A stretch of DNA of 64,000 nt from Sipunculus nudus. Lineage: Eukaryota; Annelida; Sipuncula; Golfingiida; Sipunculidae. Positions 56,683 through 64,000 of the stretch are shown piece by piece (the first letter of the stretch is position 1; each line of letters begins with the position of its first letter). The notes under the pieces are model-generated. The model did not search any database, was not told the origin of the DNA, and was given only the letters and a program-made list of their open reading frames with translations. The stretch is taken from positions 630,501 through 694,500 of the forward strand of contig JAPPUL010000081.1 of the NCBI GenBank assembly GCA_026874595.1, written 5' to 3'. A program made the position numbers and the translations under genes.

Positions 56683-58068
56683 GTGATGTACTTTAATAAT
56701 CTTGTAAAGAAAAAGAGTTACTATTATTTAGTAATAAAATTACTTGTTATCGTTATTCTTTTATATCTTGTTGAAAATGTTTATAGCAAACCTTACGGTC
56801 TTCGTGATACTAAAAAGACTGTCCAATTTGATACGACAATAGAGTTTAATTACATCTTTCTTGACCACGAATCATTTGTGCAATTTGTATTAATAGAAGA
56901 GCTAACCTTTGGCAAGATAGACCTTGGTTTTGGGATATATCTACCACTTAGCCTAAACAATGAATATGTAGTTAGACCCATCCATTACAACAGTTTATAC
57001 GGACTTCTTGGCCTTTTATATTATGTACAGTACGGGCAATACGAAGCAAATCCGTTGGCAATCAAGGTAAGCGAGATAAAAGACTTTACACTTGGCTCTG
57101 GTTTTATCTTAGAAAGATATTATAATACGATGTCATTTCCTGAGATACGAAAGATAGGTCTTGATTTTGAGTTTCGGAAGTGGGGGGTGGTTTTTGATGC
57201 AATAATAGGTGAACTTGCAACACAAAATATAATAGGAGGTAGGCTTGCATTAAATACAGGCAAAATACTTGACACAAAAAATATAGTACTTAACTCTCTT
57301 GAAATAGGCTTTACAGGCGTTGTAGATATATATCCAAGACAACTTTCGACTGTTAGAATATTTGATAGGGTACGACATAAAATAGTTTTAGATCGCGCTT
57401 CAGGAGATAAGGTATTATATATACTTGGTGGAGATTTAAGCTTTAACTTTTACAAAACAGAAAAAGTGCTACTTGGTCTTTATGCGGATGGCGGATATAT
57501 GAGTTTAGGGGGATATGGAATTGGTTATGGGCTTAATTTATGGGGCTATCCGGTTGCAGGCTTATCATTTGAAATTAATTACAAGATGCAAATACTACAC
57601 TCATTTGAAGGCTTTATACCATCCTACTTTAATTCAATATACGATTATGAAAAACGTAGTAAACGAGATTTACTTGACACAAAAGAAAAGCAACATGAAA
57701 TAGGGATAAAGGCAGAACTTGGCTTTTACTTTTTCGATAAGAGAATAAGTCTAAAGTTAGCGTACGCAGATTACAATTTAGGAGATGGACTTGCAAAACC
57801 TCATTTTCTTATTAAGTTATCAGTAGTAAATATACCGAAAAGGTTTTATACAACAATAACGTATGAAGATTATAGCTTCACCTTTCCGAATATAAGTAAT
57901 GTGCGACATAGAGGAAGTCATTTTCTAATAGAAATATTATACGGATTTACACCTTTAATGGAATTTGGATTTTCAACAAGAAAGAATTTCATTATACAAG
58001 ATTTTGGAAATACGCAAGGAACAGATACCCTACTTACAATAAGCGTGTTCGGGAAGATTTTATTCTAA
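56683..58068 (+). CDS. Putative outer-membrane beta-barrel protein
   Basis: 461 residues. The N-terminus has a signal peptide (LVIKLLVIVILLYLVENVYS, cleavage after about residue 36). The rest alternates hydrophobic and polar residues over many strands (LYADGGYMSLGGYGIGYGLNLWGYPVAG, FYFFDKRISLKLAYADYNLG) and ends in Phe (ISVFGKILF), the usual C-terminal signal for outer-membrane insertion. No family was recognised. It lies 81 bases before the FecR-domain gene and probably shares its operon. GTG 56683 or ATG 56686 may be the start. Confidence 0.8.
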   Translation: MMYFNNLVKKKSYYYLVIKLLVIVILLYLVENVYSKPYGLRDTKKTVQFDTTIEFNYIFLDHESFVQFVLIEELTFGKIDLGFGIYLPLSLNNEYVVRPIHYNSLYGLLGLLYYVQYGQYEANPLAIKVSEIKDFTLGSGFILERYYNTMSFPEIRKIGLDFEFRKWGVVFDAIIGELATQNIIGGRLALNTGKILDTKNIVLNSLEIGFTGVVDIYPRQLSTVRIFDRVRHKIVLDRASGDKVLYILGGDLSFNFYKTEKVLLGLYADGGYMSLGGYGIGYGLNLWGYPVAGLSFEINYKMQILHSFEGFIPSYFNSIYDYEKRSKRDLLDTKEKQHEIGIKAELGFYFFDKRISLKLAYADYNLGDGLAKPHFLIKLSVVNIPKRFYTTITYEDYSFTFPNISNVRHRGSHFLIEILYGFTPLMEFGFSTRKNFIIQDFGNTQGTDTLLTISVFGKILF

Positions 58069-58082
58069 GGTTTTATTCTAAG
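58058..58082. repeat. 13-bp tandem duplication on a stop codon
   Basis: TTTTATTCTAAGG followed by TTTTATTCTAAG. The first TAA is the stop of the beta-barrel gene. The same 11-mer TTTTATTCTAA occurs twice more in tandem just after the next gene (60248-60269). Confidence 0.9.
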
Positions 58083-58121
58083 TTAATCTTCTTGCCTCAT
58101 AATCACAAAAAAAGCAGATCC

Positions 58122-58145
58122 AAATAAAAGGAGAAATAAAAGGAG
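58122..58145 (+). repeat. Duplicated ribosome-binding site
   Basis: AAATAAAAGGAG twice in tandem, 12 bp each, directly before the ATG of the FecR-domain gene. The second copy is at the right distance (AAAT) from the ATG; the first is 12 bases further away. Confidence 0.9.
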
Positions 58146-58149
58146 AAAT

Positions 58150-60246
58150 ATGAGATCGCTAAAATTTAAAGTGCTATTCTTCTTGTTTTTTATTAATATC
58201 TTATTTCTTATTAATATAGGATTAGCCTCCCTCCTACACAGCAAAGAGACAAGTGAAATAAATAACGAGGCACAAATAAGTATATCAGTTGGGGAAGCTA
58301 GCAAAAAGCGTGCTATAAGCAATAAAAGAAAGCTATCTAAAGGAATGTTTGTACGGGAAGGGGACATATTAAAAACCTCTAAAGATGGATATATAGAATT
58401 ACTCTTTGTAAATGGGCAGCGACTTAGGATATACAAAGATAGCCAAGTGTTAGTTCAAAGTATTTGGGATGCTGGGGTAAAACTGACATTATACGAGGGT
58501 ATTATAGGCATACTAAATTCAGATGGGACAGATTTTACTTATGATATAGAAGGACCTTTTTTCAAATTAAAATCAAGCATAAAAGATAAAGGAAATGATA
58601 AGTCGCAAGAATCTGGATTAGATGCGGCAGATACTAATATATTATATATAGAACAAGTTGGAAAGCAAAAAGCTAGGCTATTACATAAAAGCGGCTTCTT
58701 ACTAATAAATGCTAACACATTAATAAAAGATATTATACCTAAAACATTTAAGATCCAAGAAAGCGGACTTTATACGCTAAGTGCAGTTAAAGGTATTGAG
58801 AAAGTAGATTTAAAAGATTATGCAGACTACTTAGAAGAGTATGAGGATTTGAATAATATAGCTTTTGAAGAGTCAACGGGAATTGACAAATATGATCCTG
58901 AGTATAGTACTAAGATATCGTCTGATGAGCTTTTTTATAAGAGGTTAGGAGAATTAAGAACAAGAAAGGAGCTAATTAGAGCATACAGGAGTAAGGATAA
59001 TATATATTACAATATACATACTACTATATTTGCCTACATAAATAAACGTTTTTATGGTGCACTGGGCTTTTATCCAGAATTTCATATAACTAAGAATATT
59101 CTACTAAGACTTAGATTCCTGCTTTATATACCATATAGTAAGGACGCAGCGTCTATAGCAAATTACTATAATATAGACGAATGGGACTTTGAAAAGGCTA
59201 ATACCTATCTTAATAAGATAGATTTATTTTCATATGAAGATGATACATTTTATCTAAGAATATCTAATATCCCCGAAAAGACTCTATCTAAAGGACTACT
59301 GGTAAAGGATTATACAAATGACTTGTCCTATCCGCAAAGAAGATACTCAGGCCTTAATATTGGGATACGCTCTATATTAATAGATATTGAAGCCTTTTTT
59401 ACAGATATAACCAAATTCAAAACAATGGGATTTCAGGTAGAAAGTAGACCTTTTGCCAATCCTGATGATTACAAATACAAAAACCATTACACAATAGGAC
59501 TTTCATTTAGTGCAGATATTAAAAATGGGCTATTAAACGATAACCCTAGCATATACTTAGGTTCCATAGATATAGGAATACCTATCTTAAGAGATAAAAG
59601 AAAAAATCATGAACTTACTTTCTATACAGAGATAGGCATTGGGGGTTATGAACTTGATAATGCTGCAGTTGCTGCAGAGTTTAATACTACGGCAAATAAA
59701 TTCCATATTACAAAAGGATTCGGCCTTATTGCTGGCTTTAATAGCTTAATACACAAAGTATTCTCATATAATATTAATTATAGATATCTTAGAAGCGGCT
59801 TTGTAAATGAATATATAGACACATTTTATGATATCTTTAAAGAAAATAAATTAAGGGAATTATTAGACCCAACTAAAAAAGATAAACACGGTGTTAATAT
59901 AGGTATTGGACTACATTTTAAAAAGTACCTATCATTACATTCTGAGGTCTATGTAGAAATAGCAAATGTATCGGGAGAGATTAAAACAAAAACTAACTTT
60001 AAATTTGCATTAGAAACATCTAAAGATTTAATACCTTTAGTAAAAGTAAAATTACTTTATATACGAAAAGGGATAACAAGTCCTACAGATTTTGTTCGAG
60101 GCATATTAAAAGATTCTTTTGTTTTATTTAAAACAAACGTTGCACTAACAAGCTATCTTGATATGATAATCTCTTATAGGCATTATGTTGAAGTTGAAAA
60201 ACGGTTTGCTGACCTAATAAGTATAAACTTCGTATTTATTATTTAA
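58150..60246 (+). CDS. FecR-domain protein with outer-membrane barrel-like C-terminus
   Basis: 698 residues. The signal peptide is about residues 1-27 (FKVLFFLFFINILFLINIGLA). Residues about 40-125 resemble the FecR domain (SVGEASKKR, LSKGMFVREGDILKTSKDGYIELLFVNG, RIYKDSQVLV), which in spirochaetes is common in periplasmic or surface proteins. The remainder is a long stretch with beta-strand alternation (from about 270, ALGFYPEFHITKNILLRLRFLL) ending ISINFVFII, like an outer-membrane barrel. A role in envelope signalling or peptidoglycan/sugar binding is a guess. It follows a second barrel-type gene. Confidence 0.8.
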   Translation: MRSLKFKVLFFLFFINILFLINIGLASLLHSKETSEINNEAQISISVGEASKKRAISNKRKLSKGMFVREGDILKTSKDGYIELLFVNGQRLRIYKDSQVLVQSIWDAGVKLTLYEGIIGILNSDGTDFTYDIEGPFFKLKSSIKDKGNDKSQESGLDAADTNILYIEQVGKQKARLLHKSGFLLINANTLIKDIIPKTFKIQESGLYTLSAVKGIEKVDLKDYADYLEEYEDLNNIAFEESTGIDKYDPEYSTKISSDELFYKRLGELRTRKELIRAYRSKDNIYYNIHTTIFAYINKRFYGALGFYPEFHITKNILLRLRFLLYIPYSKDAASIANYYNIDEWDFEKANTYLNKIDLFSYEDDTFYLRISNIPEKTLSKGLLVKDYTNDLSYPQRRYSGLNIGIRSILIDIEAFFTDITKFKTMGFQVESRPFANPDDYKYKNHYTIGLSFSADIKNGLLNDNPSIYLGSIDIGIPILRDKRKNHELTFYTEIGIGGYELDNAAVAAEFNTTANKFHITKGFGLIAGFNSLIHKVFSYNINYRYLRSGFVNEYIDTFYDIFKENKLRELLDPTKKDKHGVNIGIGLHFKKYLSLHSEVYVEIANVSGEIKTKTNFKFALETSKDLIPLVKVKLLYIRKGITSPTDFVRGILKDSFVLFKTNVALTSYLDMIISYRHYVEVEKRFADLISINFVFII

Positions 60247-60247
60247 C

Positions 60248-60269
60248 TTTTATTCTAATTTTATTCTAA
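60248..60269. repeat. 11-bp tandem duplication between two gene ends
   Basis: TTTTATTCTAA twice, just after the FecR gene stop and overlapping the last codons of the convergent CvpA gene (stop at 60261, minus strand). The same 11-mer occurs at 58058-58082. Confidence 0.9.
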
Positions 60270-60797
60270 AAACTCCTTAAGCTTCTTCTCATAAAAAAAC
60301 CACTGCTTTTTAATCTCAGAAGGTATCTGCTGACTAACTTCAACCACTAAATTATTCAATGCACCAAGAAATATATTACTTAATCTTGAATCTTTTAAAA
60401 TAGAGTTAAAGGTAGGATTATAACTAAATCCAGACAAAGCATATAAAAGTATACTTACAAATAAAATAGCTTTAAAGAAATTAATGATGCTACCTAAAAA
60501 ACGATTAACAACACTAAGATATAACTTATCCAGTATATTCTGAATATAAACTCCTAGCTTATTTATCCCATAATTAACGATAATAAATATTAAAACAAAA
60601 CTAACAAGTTTAGCAACGTTACTACCAGAAATAATCTTTAAAATAATATTACTAAGGTCATTGTATAAAACAAATGCAACATATAAGGAAAATAATATAG
60701 AAAACAAAGAGAAAAATACCATAATAAAACCTTGCATATATCCTCTATATGCATAAAACAATAAAAAGCATAGAATAGCAATATCAATTATATTCAT
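60261..60797 (-). CDS. cvpA: CvpA family membrane protein
   Basis: 178 residues with four hydrophobic segments (about 5-25, 29-48, 65-82, 108-125). The N-terminal IIDIAILCFLLFYAYRGYMQGFI matches the CvpA pattern (RGxxRGxI), a family named for colicin V production and linked to envelope stress. It begins 7 bases downstream of the mtnA stop, so it is in the same operon. Confidence 0.87.
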   Translation of the reverse strand: MNIIDIAILCFLLFYAYRGYMQGFIMVFFSLFSILFSLYVAFVLYNDLSNIILKIISGSNVAKLVSFVLIFIIVNYGINKLGVYIQNILDKLYLSVVNRFLGSIINFFKAILFVSILLYALSGFSYNPTFNSILKDSRLSNIFLGALNNLVVEVSQQIPSEIKKQWFFYEKKLKEFLE

Positions 60798-60804
60798 ATT
60801 ATTT

Positions 60805-61902
60805 TTATAAAGCTTTCGCTATATTCTCTTTATAAGGCGGCTTAATTACTCCTAGTTCCGTAATTATTGCTGTTATATATTTATTTGGAGTAACATCAAA
60901 TGCCGGTGCGTAGACTTCTACCCCACTCGGAGATACCTGAAAATTGCCTACATTCCTAACCTCATCTGCACTACGTTCCTCTATCGGTATTAAGCTGCCA
61001 TCTTCAAGCTCTTTATCAAATGTAGAAATAGGCGCTGCTACGTAAAATGGTATGCCATGATGGTATGCATTTACCGCAAGACTATAAGTCCCTATCTTGT
61101 TTGCTACATCCCCATTTAATGCTATCCTATCTGCTCCCACTATACACGCATTTATACCCTTCGTTTTCATTGTATAACATGCTGCGTTATCCGTTATCAA
61201 AGTTAATGGGATCCCATATTTCATTAACTCCCATGTCGTGAGTCGTGAACCTTGCATTAATGGCCTTGTCTCATCTACATATACATGCACCAACTTCCCG
61301 TCCCCATATGCTTCATATATTACTGCAAGTGCCGTCCCATACCCAGACGTTGCAAGACCTCCTGCATTACAATGCGTTATAACATTAACTTCATTAGAAA
61401 GTAATGTCGCTCCATGCTTGCCTATCATATAAGACCTTTTTAAATCATCTTTATATAAATACTTTGTTTGCTTATATATCTTGTCTACTACCTCTAATCC
61501 ATCTTTACCTTCATCTATTATATCTGCAACTTGTGATATCCCCCAAAACAAATTTACCGCCGTTGGACGCGTCCCCTTTAAATACTTTATAACCTTAGTC
61601 GCTTCGTCTTTAAATCTTTTATAATCCATCCCTACTAAGTCTTTTACTCCAAGATATACTCCATACGCTCCAACTATTCCCAACGCCGGGGCTCCCCTAA
61701 CTGATAAACGCTTTATTGCCTTGCCAAGTTCTTTATAATTACTTATTTCAAGTATTACTTCCTCTTGCGGTAACCTAGTTTGATCTAATAACTTTATAAC
61801 TTCCCTATCAAAAGAAAGCGTATTTATCTTTTTAAGACCTTCTGGAACTTCTACTTTTTCTTCCTTTTGCCCCTCTATTTCTCCCTCTATCCCTCCAAAC
61901 AC
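60805..61902 (-). CDS. mtnA: S-methyl-5-thioribose-1-phosphate isomerase
   Basis: 365 residues. It isomerises methylthioribose-1-phosphate to methylthioribulose-1-phosphate in methionine salvage (EC 5.3.1.23). Motifs: LSVRGAPALGIVGAYG, catalytic Cys178 (VITHCNAGGLATSGYGTAL), and catalytic Asp258 (VGADRIALNGDVANKIGTY). It starts at GTG, with GAGGAG 8 bases upstream, and overlaps the end of the gene before it by 16 bases. The first 20 residues are a Gly/Glu-rich extension. Confidence 0.94.
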   Translation of the reverse strand: MFGGIEGEIEGQKEEKVEVPEGLKKINTLSFDREVIKLLDQTRLPQEEVILEISNYKELGKAIKRLSVRGAPALGIVGAYGVYLGVKDLVGMDYKRFKDEATKVIKYLKGTRPTAVNLFWGISQVADIIDEGKDGLEVVDKIYKQTKYLYKDDLKRSYMIGKHGATLLSNEVNVITHCNAGGLATSGYGTALAVIYEAYGDGKLVHVYVDETRPLMQGSRLTTWELMKYGIPLTLITDNAACYTMKTKGINACIVGADRIALNGDVANKIGTYSLAVNAYHHGIPFYVAAPISTFDKELEDGSLIPIEERSADEVRNVGNFQVSPSGVEVYAPAFDVTPNKYITAIITELGVIKPPYKENIAKAL

Positions 61903-62699
61903 TCAACTTCTCCTCTTAATACCGTTTTATACATTAAAATATATAGTAAATAATATATTACAAAAAAAGGATATAATATCATCCTCCTCCGAAAGAATCC
62001 TACATCACTCTCCTGTCCCGCCAGAAAGCTTATCTCGTTACTTATTCCTATACATACACTGCTTTTAAAAAAATCTTTATTCCGATTTATCCATACATCA
62101 TGTTTATATACCCCAAGATCTACCAACAGTATAGTCGGCCCTATCTTCTTTATCTTTTCAAGTATTGCATCCCCTTCCTTCTTTAATTGCCCTTCTGAAT
62201 GTATTCCTAGTATCGTTGTCTCTGGGAAACTTTGTTTTATATATTTATTTATATATATTCCATGCTTTGGCTTGCCGCCTATTAGGAAAAAGCGAGACTT
62301 GCTCCTTATCAGATTTTTCATCAAGATTACACTCAAATGTAGCCGGTCTTCTCTAATTAAATGTTCCTTTAAAAGCTCTCGTCGCCTCTCTATTTCCAAA
62401 TACCCATTCGCTTTACCATCCTTCCTATTAAAACTATTTGTCTCATGAAACTTACCCTTACCAAGCCCTATAACCCCTAAACCCCAAGTGAATACATTAC
62501 CTATCGGAATAACCATTGTCGAGTTTTCATTAAATATCTTACGGAGTCGCTTACTAAAGCACATCTTTACAAATACTCTAAGATCTAGTAATACTATATG
62601 CGCATATTCCCTTCTATCTATTAGTTCCTTTATCTTTATATATAATTCCTCAAGCGGTAATATTGTAAACGTTATCACATTTTGGATCTTAAGACGCAT
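61887..62699 (-). CDS. Divergent WecG/TagA/CpsF-like protein
   Basis: 270 residues. The second half resembles the WecG/TagA family (GGKPKHGIYINKYIKQSFPETTILGIHSEG, ILLVDLGVYKHDVWINRNKDFFKSSVCIGISNEISFLAGQ), which transfers N-acetylmannosamine or glucose-type sugars to lipid carriers. The usual GLGxPKQExW is DLGVYKHDVW here, and RAP after the SFDxLAG-like part is missing. A C-terminal hydrophobic helix (MILYPFFVIYYLLYILMYKTVL) suggests membrane attachment. Assignment is tentative. It overlaps mtnA and has no clear ribosome-binding site. Confidence 0.7.
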   Translation of the reverse strand: MRLKIQNVITFTILPLEELYIKIKELIDRREYAHIVLLDLRVFVKMCFSKRLRKIFNENSTMVIPIGNVFTWGLGVIGLGKGKFHETNSFNRKDGKANGYLEIERRRELLKEHLIREDRLHLSVILMKNLIRSKSRFFLIGGKPKHGIYINKYIKQSFPETTILGIHSEGQLKKEGDAILEKIKKIGPTILLVDLGVYKHDVWINRNKDFFKSSVCIGISNEISFLAGQESDVGFFRRRMILYPFFVIYYLLYILMYKTVLRGEVECLEG

Positions 62700-62850
62700 C
62701 GATTAGTTAATATATTTTGTTAATATATCCTCTCCTTCCAGAATATAGGAATATAACCATGAACTATAGCATTCACTGTTTTACTATCTTTAATTCGACC
62801 TATTACTCTACAAGTATAATCTTTTATCTTTATTTATTCCGAAAATCTAT

Positions 62851-63549
62851 CTAGCTTGCAAAATCTATTGTTAGCGAAAGATAGGGGGGCTTGTTACTTA
62901 CCTGCCCTGCAAAATACTTCTGGCCTTTAAGGCATAAATGCTCAAAATAATATTTCGTTACGTCTGTTTCTATTAACCCATTCTTTAATCTATTTCCGCG
63001 TACTTTTGGCTTCATAGATACATGGGTTACCTCTTCTTCTCTATACTCTCCACTGTCAGATATAAATAAACCTACATTCCCAAGACACAACGGTTTTTTT
63101 ACCAACGAGGATGCATACGAAAATGAAGATATCCCAGATAATACTTCTGTTTTCTCATATATCGTTTTTGATAGCTTCTTTATATTCTCCAATATATAAT
63201 AGGCACTGCTGTATATTGCTACGTCGCCTATCGTTACATAACATATATTACTATACCCTTCGCTAAATAAATTTATTATGTCTTTTGCCTGCTTCACCCA
63301 CTCACAACTCTTGTTTTGCATAGTCGTAAGAAGCTCTACTACCTCTGGCATCCGTACAGCATCTACATTATAATATTTATCCGCAAACAAGCTCTTTACT
63401 ATCTGATAAGCCTTTGTCTCTTCTACCTTCCCTCGCCCCGATATCAATATACACTCTGTTTCAAACAAACTCTTTTGTGCCTTCAATGTCATTAATTCAT
63501 AATCTCCAGGCCCAAGTGAGACTATTATTAGTTTATTTAATTTATTCAT
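62851..63549 (-). CDS. cbiL: Precorrin-2 C20-methyltransferase (CbiL/CobI-like)
   Basis: 232 residues. CbiL methylates cobalt-factor II or precorrin-2 at C20 in cobalamin synthesis (EC 2.1.1.151 or 2.1.1.130). It has the tetrapyrrole methylase N-terminal VSLGPGDYELMTLKAQKSL, KAYQIVKSL, VTIGDVAIYSSAYYILENI, and VLSGISSFSYASSLV. It lies 70 bases downstream of the cbiK gene, as expected for the anaerobic (cobalt-first) pathway. Other methylases of the family cannot be fully excluded. Confidence 0.85.
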   Translation of the reverse strand: MNKLNKLIIVSLGPGDYELMTLKAQKSLFETECILISGRGKVEETKAYQIVKSLFADKYYNVDAVRMPEVVELLTTMQNKSCEWVKQAKDIINLFSEGYSNICYVTIGDVAIYSSAYYILENIKKLSKTIYEKTEVLSGISSFSYASSLVKKPLCLGNVGLFISDSGEYREEEVTHVSMKPKVRGNRLKNGLIETDVTKYYFEHLCLKGQKYFAGQVSNKPPYLSLTIDFAS

Positions 63550-63619
63550 TCTTTTATTCTCATGCTTTTAATTTAATTTGTATCTGCGTTTTAAATATCT
63601 TTTACAACAAGCTTTTCTT

Positions 63620-64000
63620 CTAGCACATCTTCGCTATCTCATCCTCTATGTGTTTCTTTATAACTTTACGTACTGACAAAACCTCAAGTAAATAAAATTT
63701 ATCCCCGCTCCCTTCAAGCGAATTTGCCGTCCGTACTTTAAAACCTTCTCCCTCAAGCACCTTCGTTAGCAGCTTATCCACATCTTTACTAAAGTGGGTT
63801 CCGCTTATTAAAAGTAGTGGCACTATTGTTATTTCATTTATTCCCGTCTTTTTGAAACTATTTAACAAGTTATCCTTCAAATAGTCAAATGTATAAGCTC
63901 CTTCAAGTGCGCATACATAGTTTAAGCTATTTAAGCTATTTAGAAACTCTTTTGTATAACTTATTGCCTGTAACCCCGCTTGTTCGAAATACGGGGCGCC
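63620..64000 (-). CDS. cbiK: Sirohydrochlorin cobaltochelatase CbiK-like, N-terminus outside window
   Basis: The minus-strand frame stays open from 63620 to the window end, so the protein is cut at its N-terminus (127 codons visible). CbiK inserts Co2+ into sirohydrochlorin to begin anaerobic cobalamin synthesis. The visible part has ALEGAYTFDYLKDNLLNSFKK and IVPLLLISGTHFSKDVDKLL, which corresponds to the metal-binding His region (LVPLMLVAGDHA in other members). A small tandem duplication encodes NSLNSL. The call rests on this motif and on the neighbouring cbiL. Confidence 0.8.
   Translation of the reverse strand, partial: GAPYFEQAGLQAISYTKEFLNSLNSLNYVCALEGAYTFDYLKDNLLNSFKKTGINEITIVPLLLISGTHFSKDVDKLLTKVLEGEGFKVRTANSLEGSGDKFYLLEVLSVRKVIKKHIEDEIAKMC

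Overview
The window is AT-rich bacterial chromosome from a diderm, flagellated, probably spirochaete-like organism. That placement is an inference from several signs: the gene order nusA-infB-rbfA-truB-ribF-rpsO-pnp followed by an M16 peptidase, loosely conserved lipoboxes, outer-membrane beta-barrel proteins, a FliN motor-switch protein, and an IF2 P-loop followed by Lys. No rRNA, tRNA, CRISPR array, phage or transposase was found.

Region 1 (1-15,430) is the unusual part. Seven complete genes and one cut by the window start lie in tandem on the + strand. All encode modular surface lipoproteins: an N-terminal signal with a Cys, a Gly/Ala-rich linker, a DGGDGTSW...VAVGTYKP...HFALKNGVEVxGGY head, then a right-handed beta-helix of GGGMYN/FxxN repeats like those of chlamydial polymorphic membrane proteins, and a conserved NGYYKEP end. 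Most genes have their own near-identical promoter block (poly-T tract plus a variable number of 16-bp AT-rich units) and a near-identical terminator. Coding tracts of up to 440 bp are shared between paralogues, two genes are multi-module fusions, and one carries 38 in-frame copies of an 18-bp minisatellite with a 13-unit (234-bp) block duplicated. It looks like a recombining surface-antigen or adhesin cassette.

Region 2 (15,470-31,100) is housekeeping: a minus-strand Fe-S aldo/keto-reductase homologue, enolase, then a translation/RNA operon (nusA, infB, rbfA, truB, ribF, rpsO, pnp), an M16 zinc peptidase and RNase J.

Region 3 (31,100-46,200) is mostly minus strand: TPR protein, ComEC, a UvrD helicase-nuclease, MurB, an unknown protein, FliN, a class B penicillin-binding protein and the adenosylcobalamin-dependent ribonucleotide reductase NrdJ, with a small unknown gene and a YqeK-type HD hydrolase on the + strand.

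Region 4 (46,500-64,000): branched-chain aminotransferase, Na+/H+ antiporter, a Memo-family protein coupled to a U32-peptidase-like protein, GalU overlapping an IPT/beta-propeller protein, a small lipoprotein, aconitase, two outer-membrane proteins (one with a FecR domain), CvpA, MtnA, a divergent WecG/TagA-like protein, and cobalamin-synthesis genes cbiL and cbiK (cut by the window end). The cobalamin genes fit with the B12-dependent ribonucleotide reductase.

A pattern across the window is the abundance of perfect or near-perfect short tandem duplications (9-18 bp), inside genes in multiples of three and repeatedly placed on stop codons or ribosome-binding sites.
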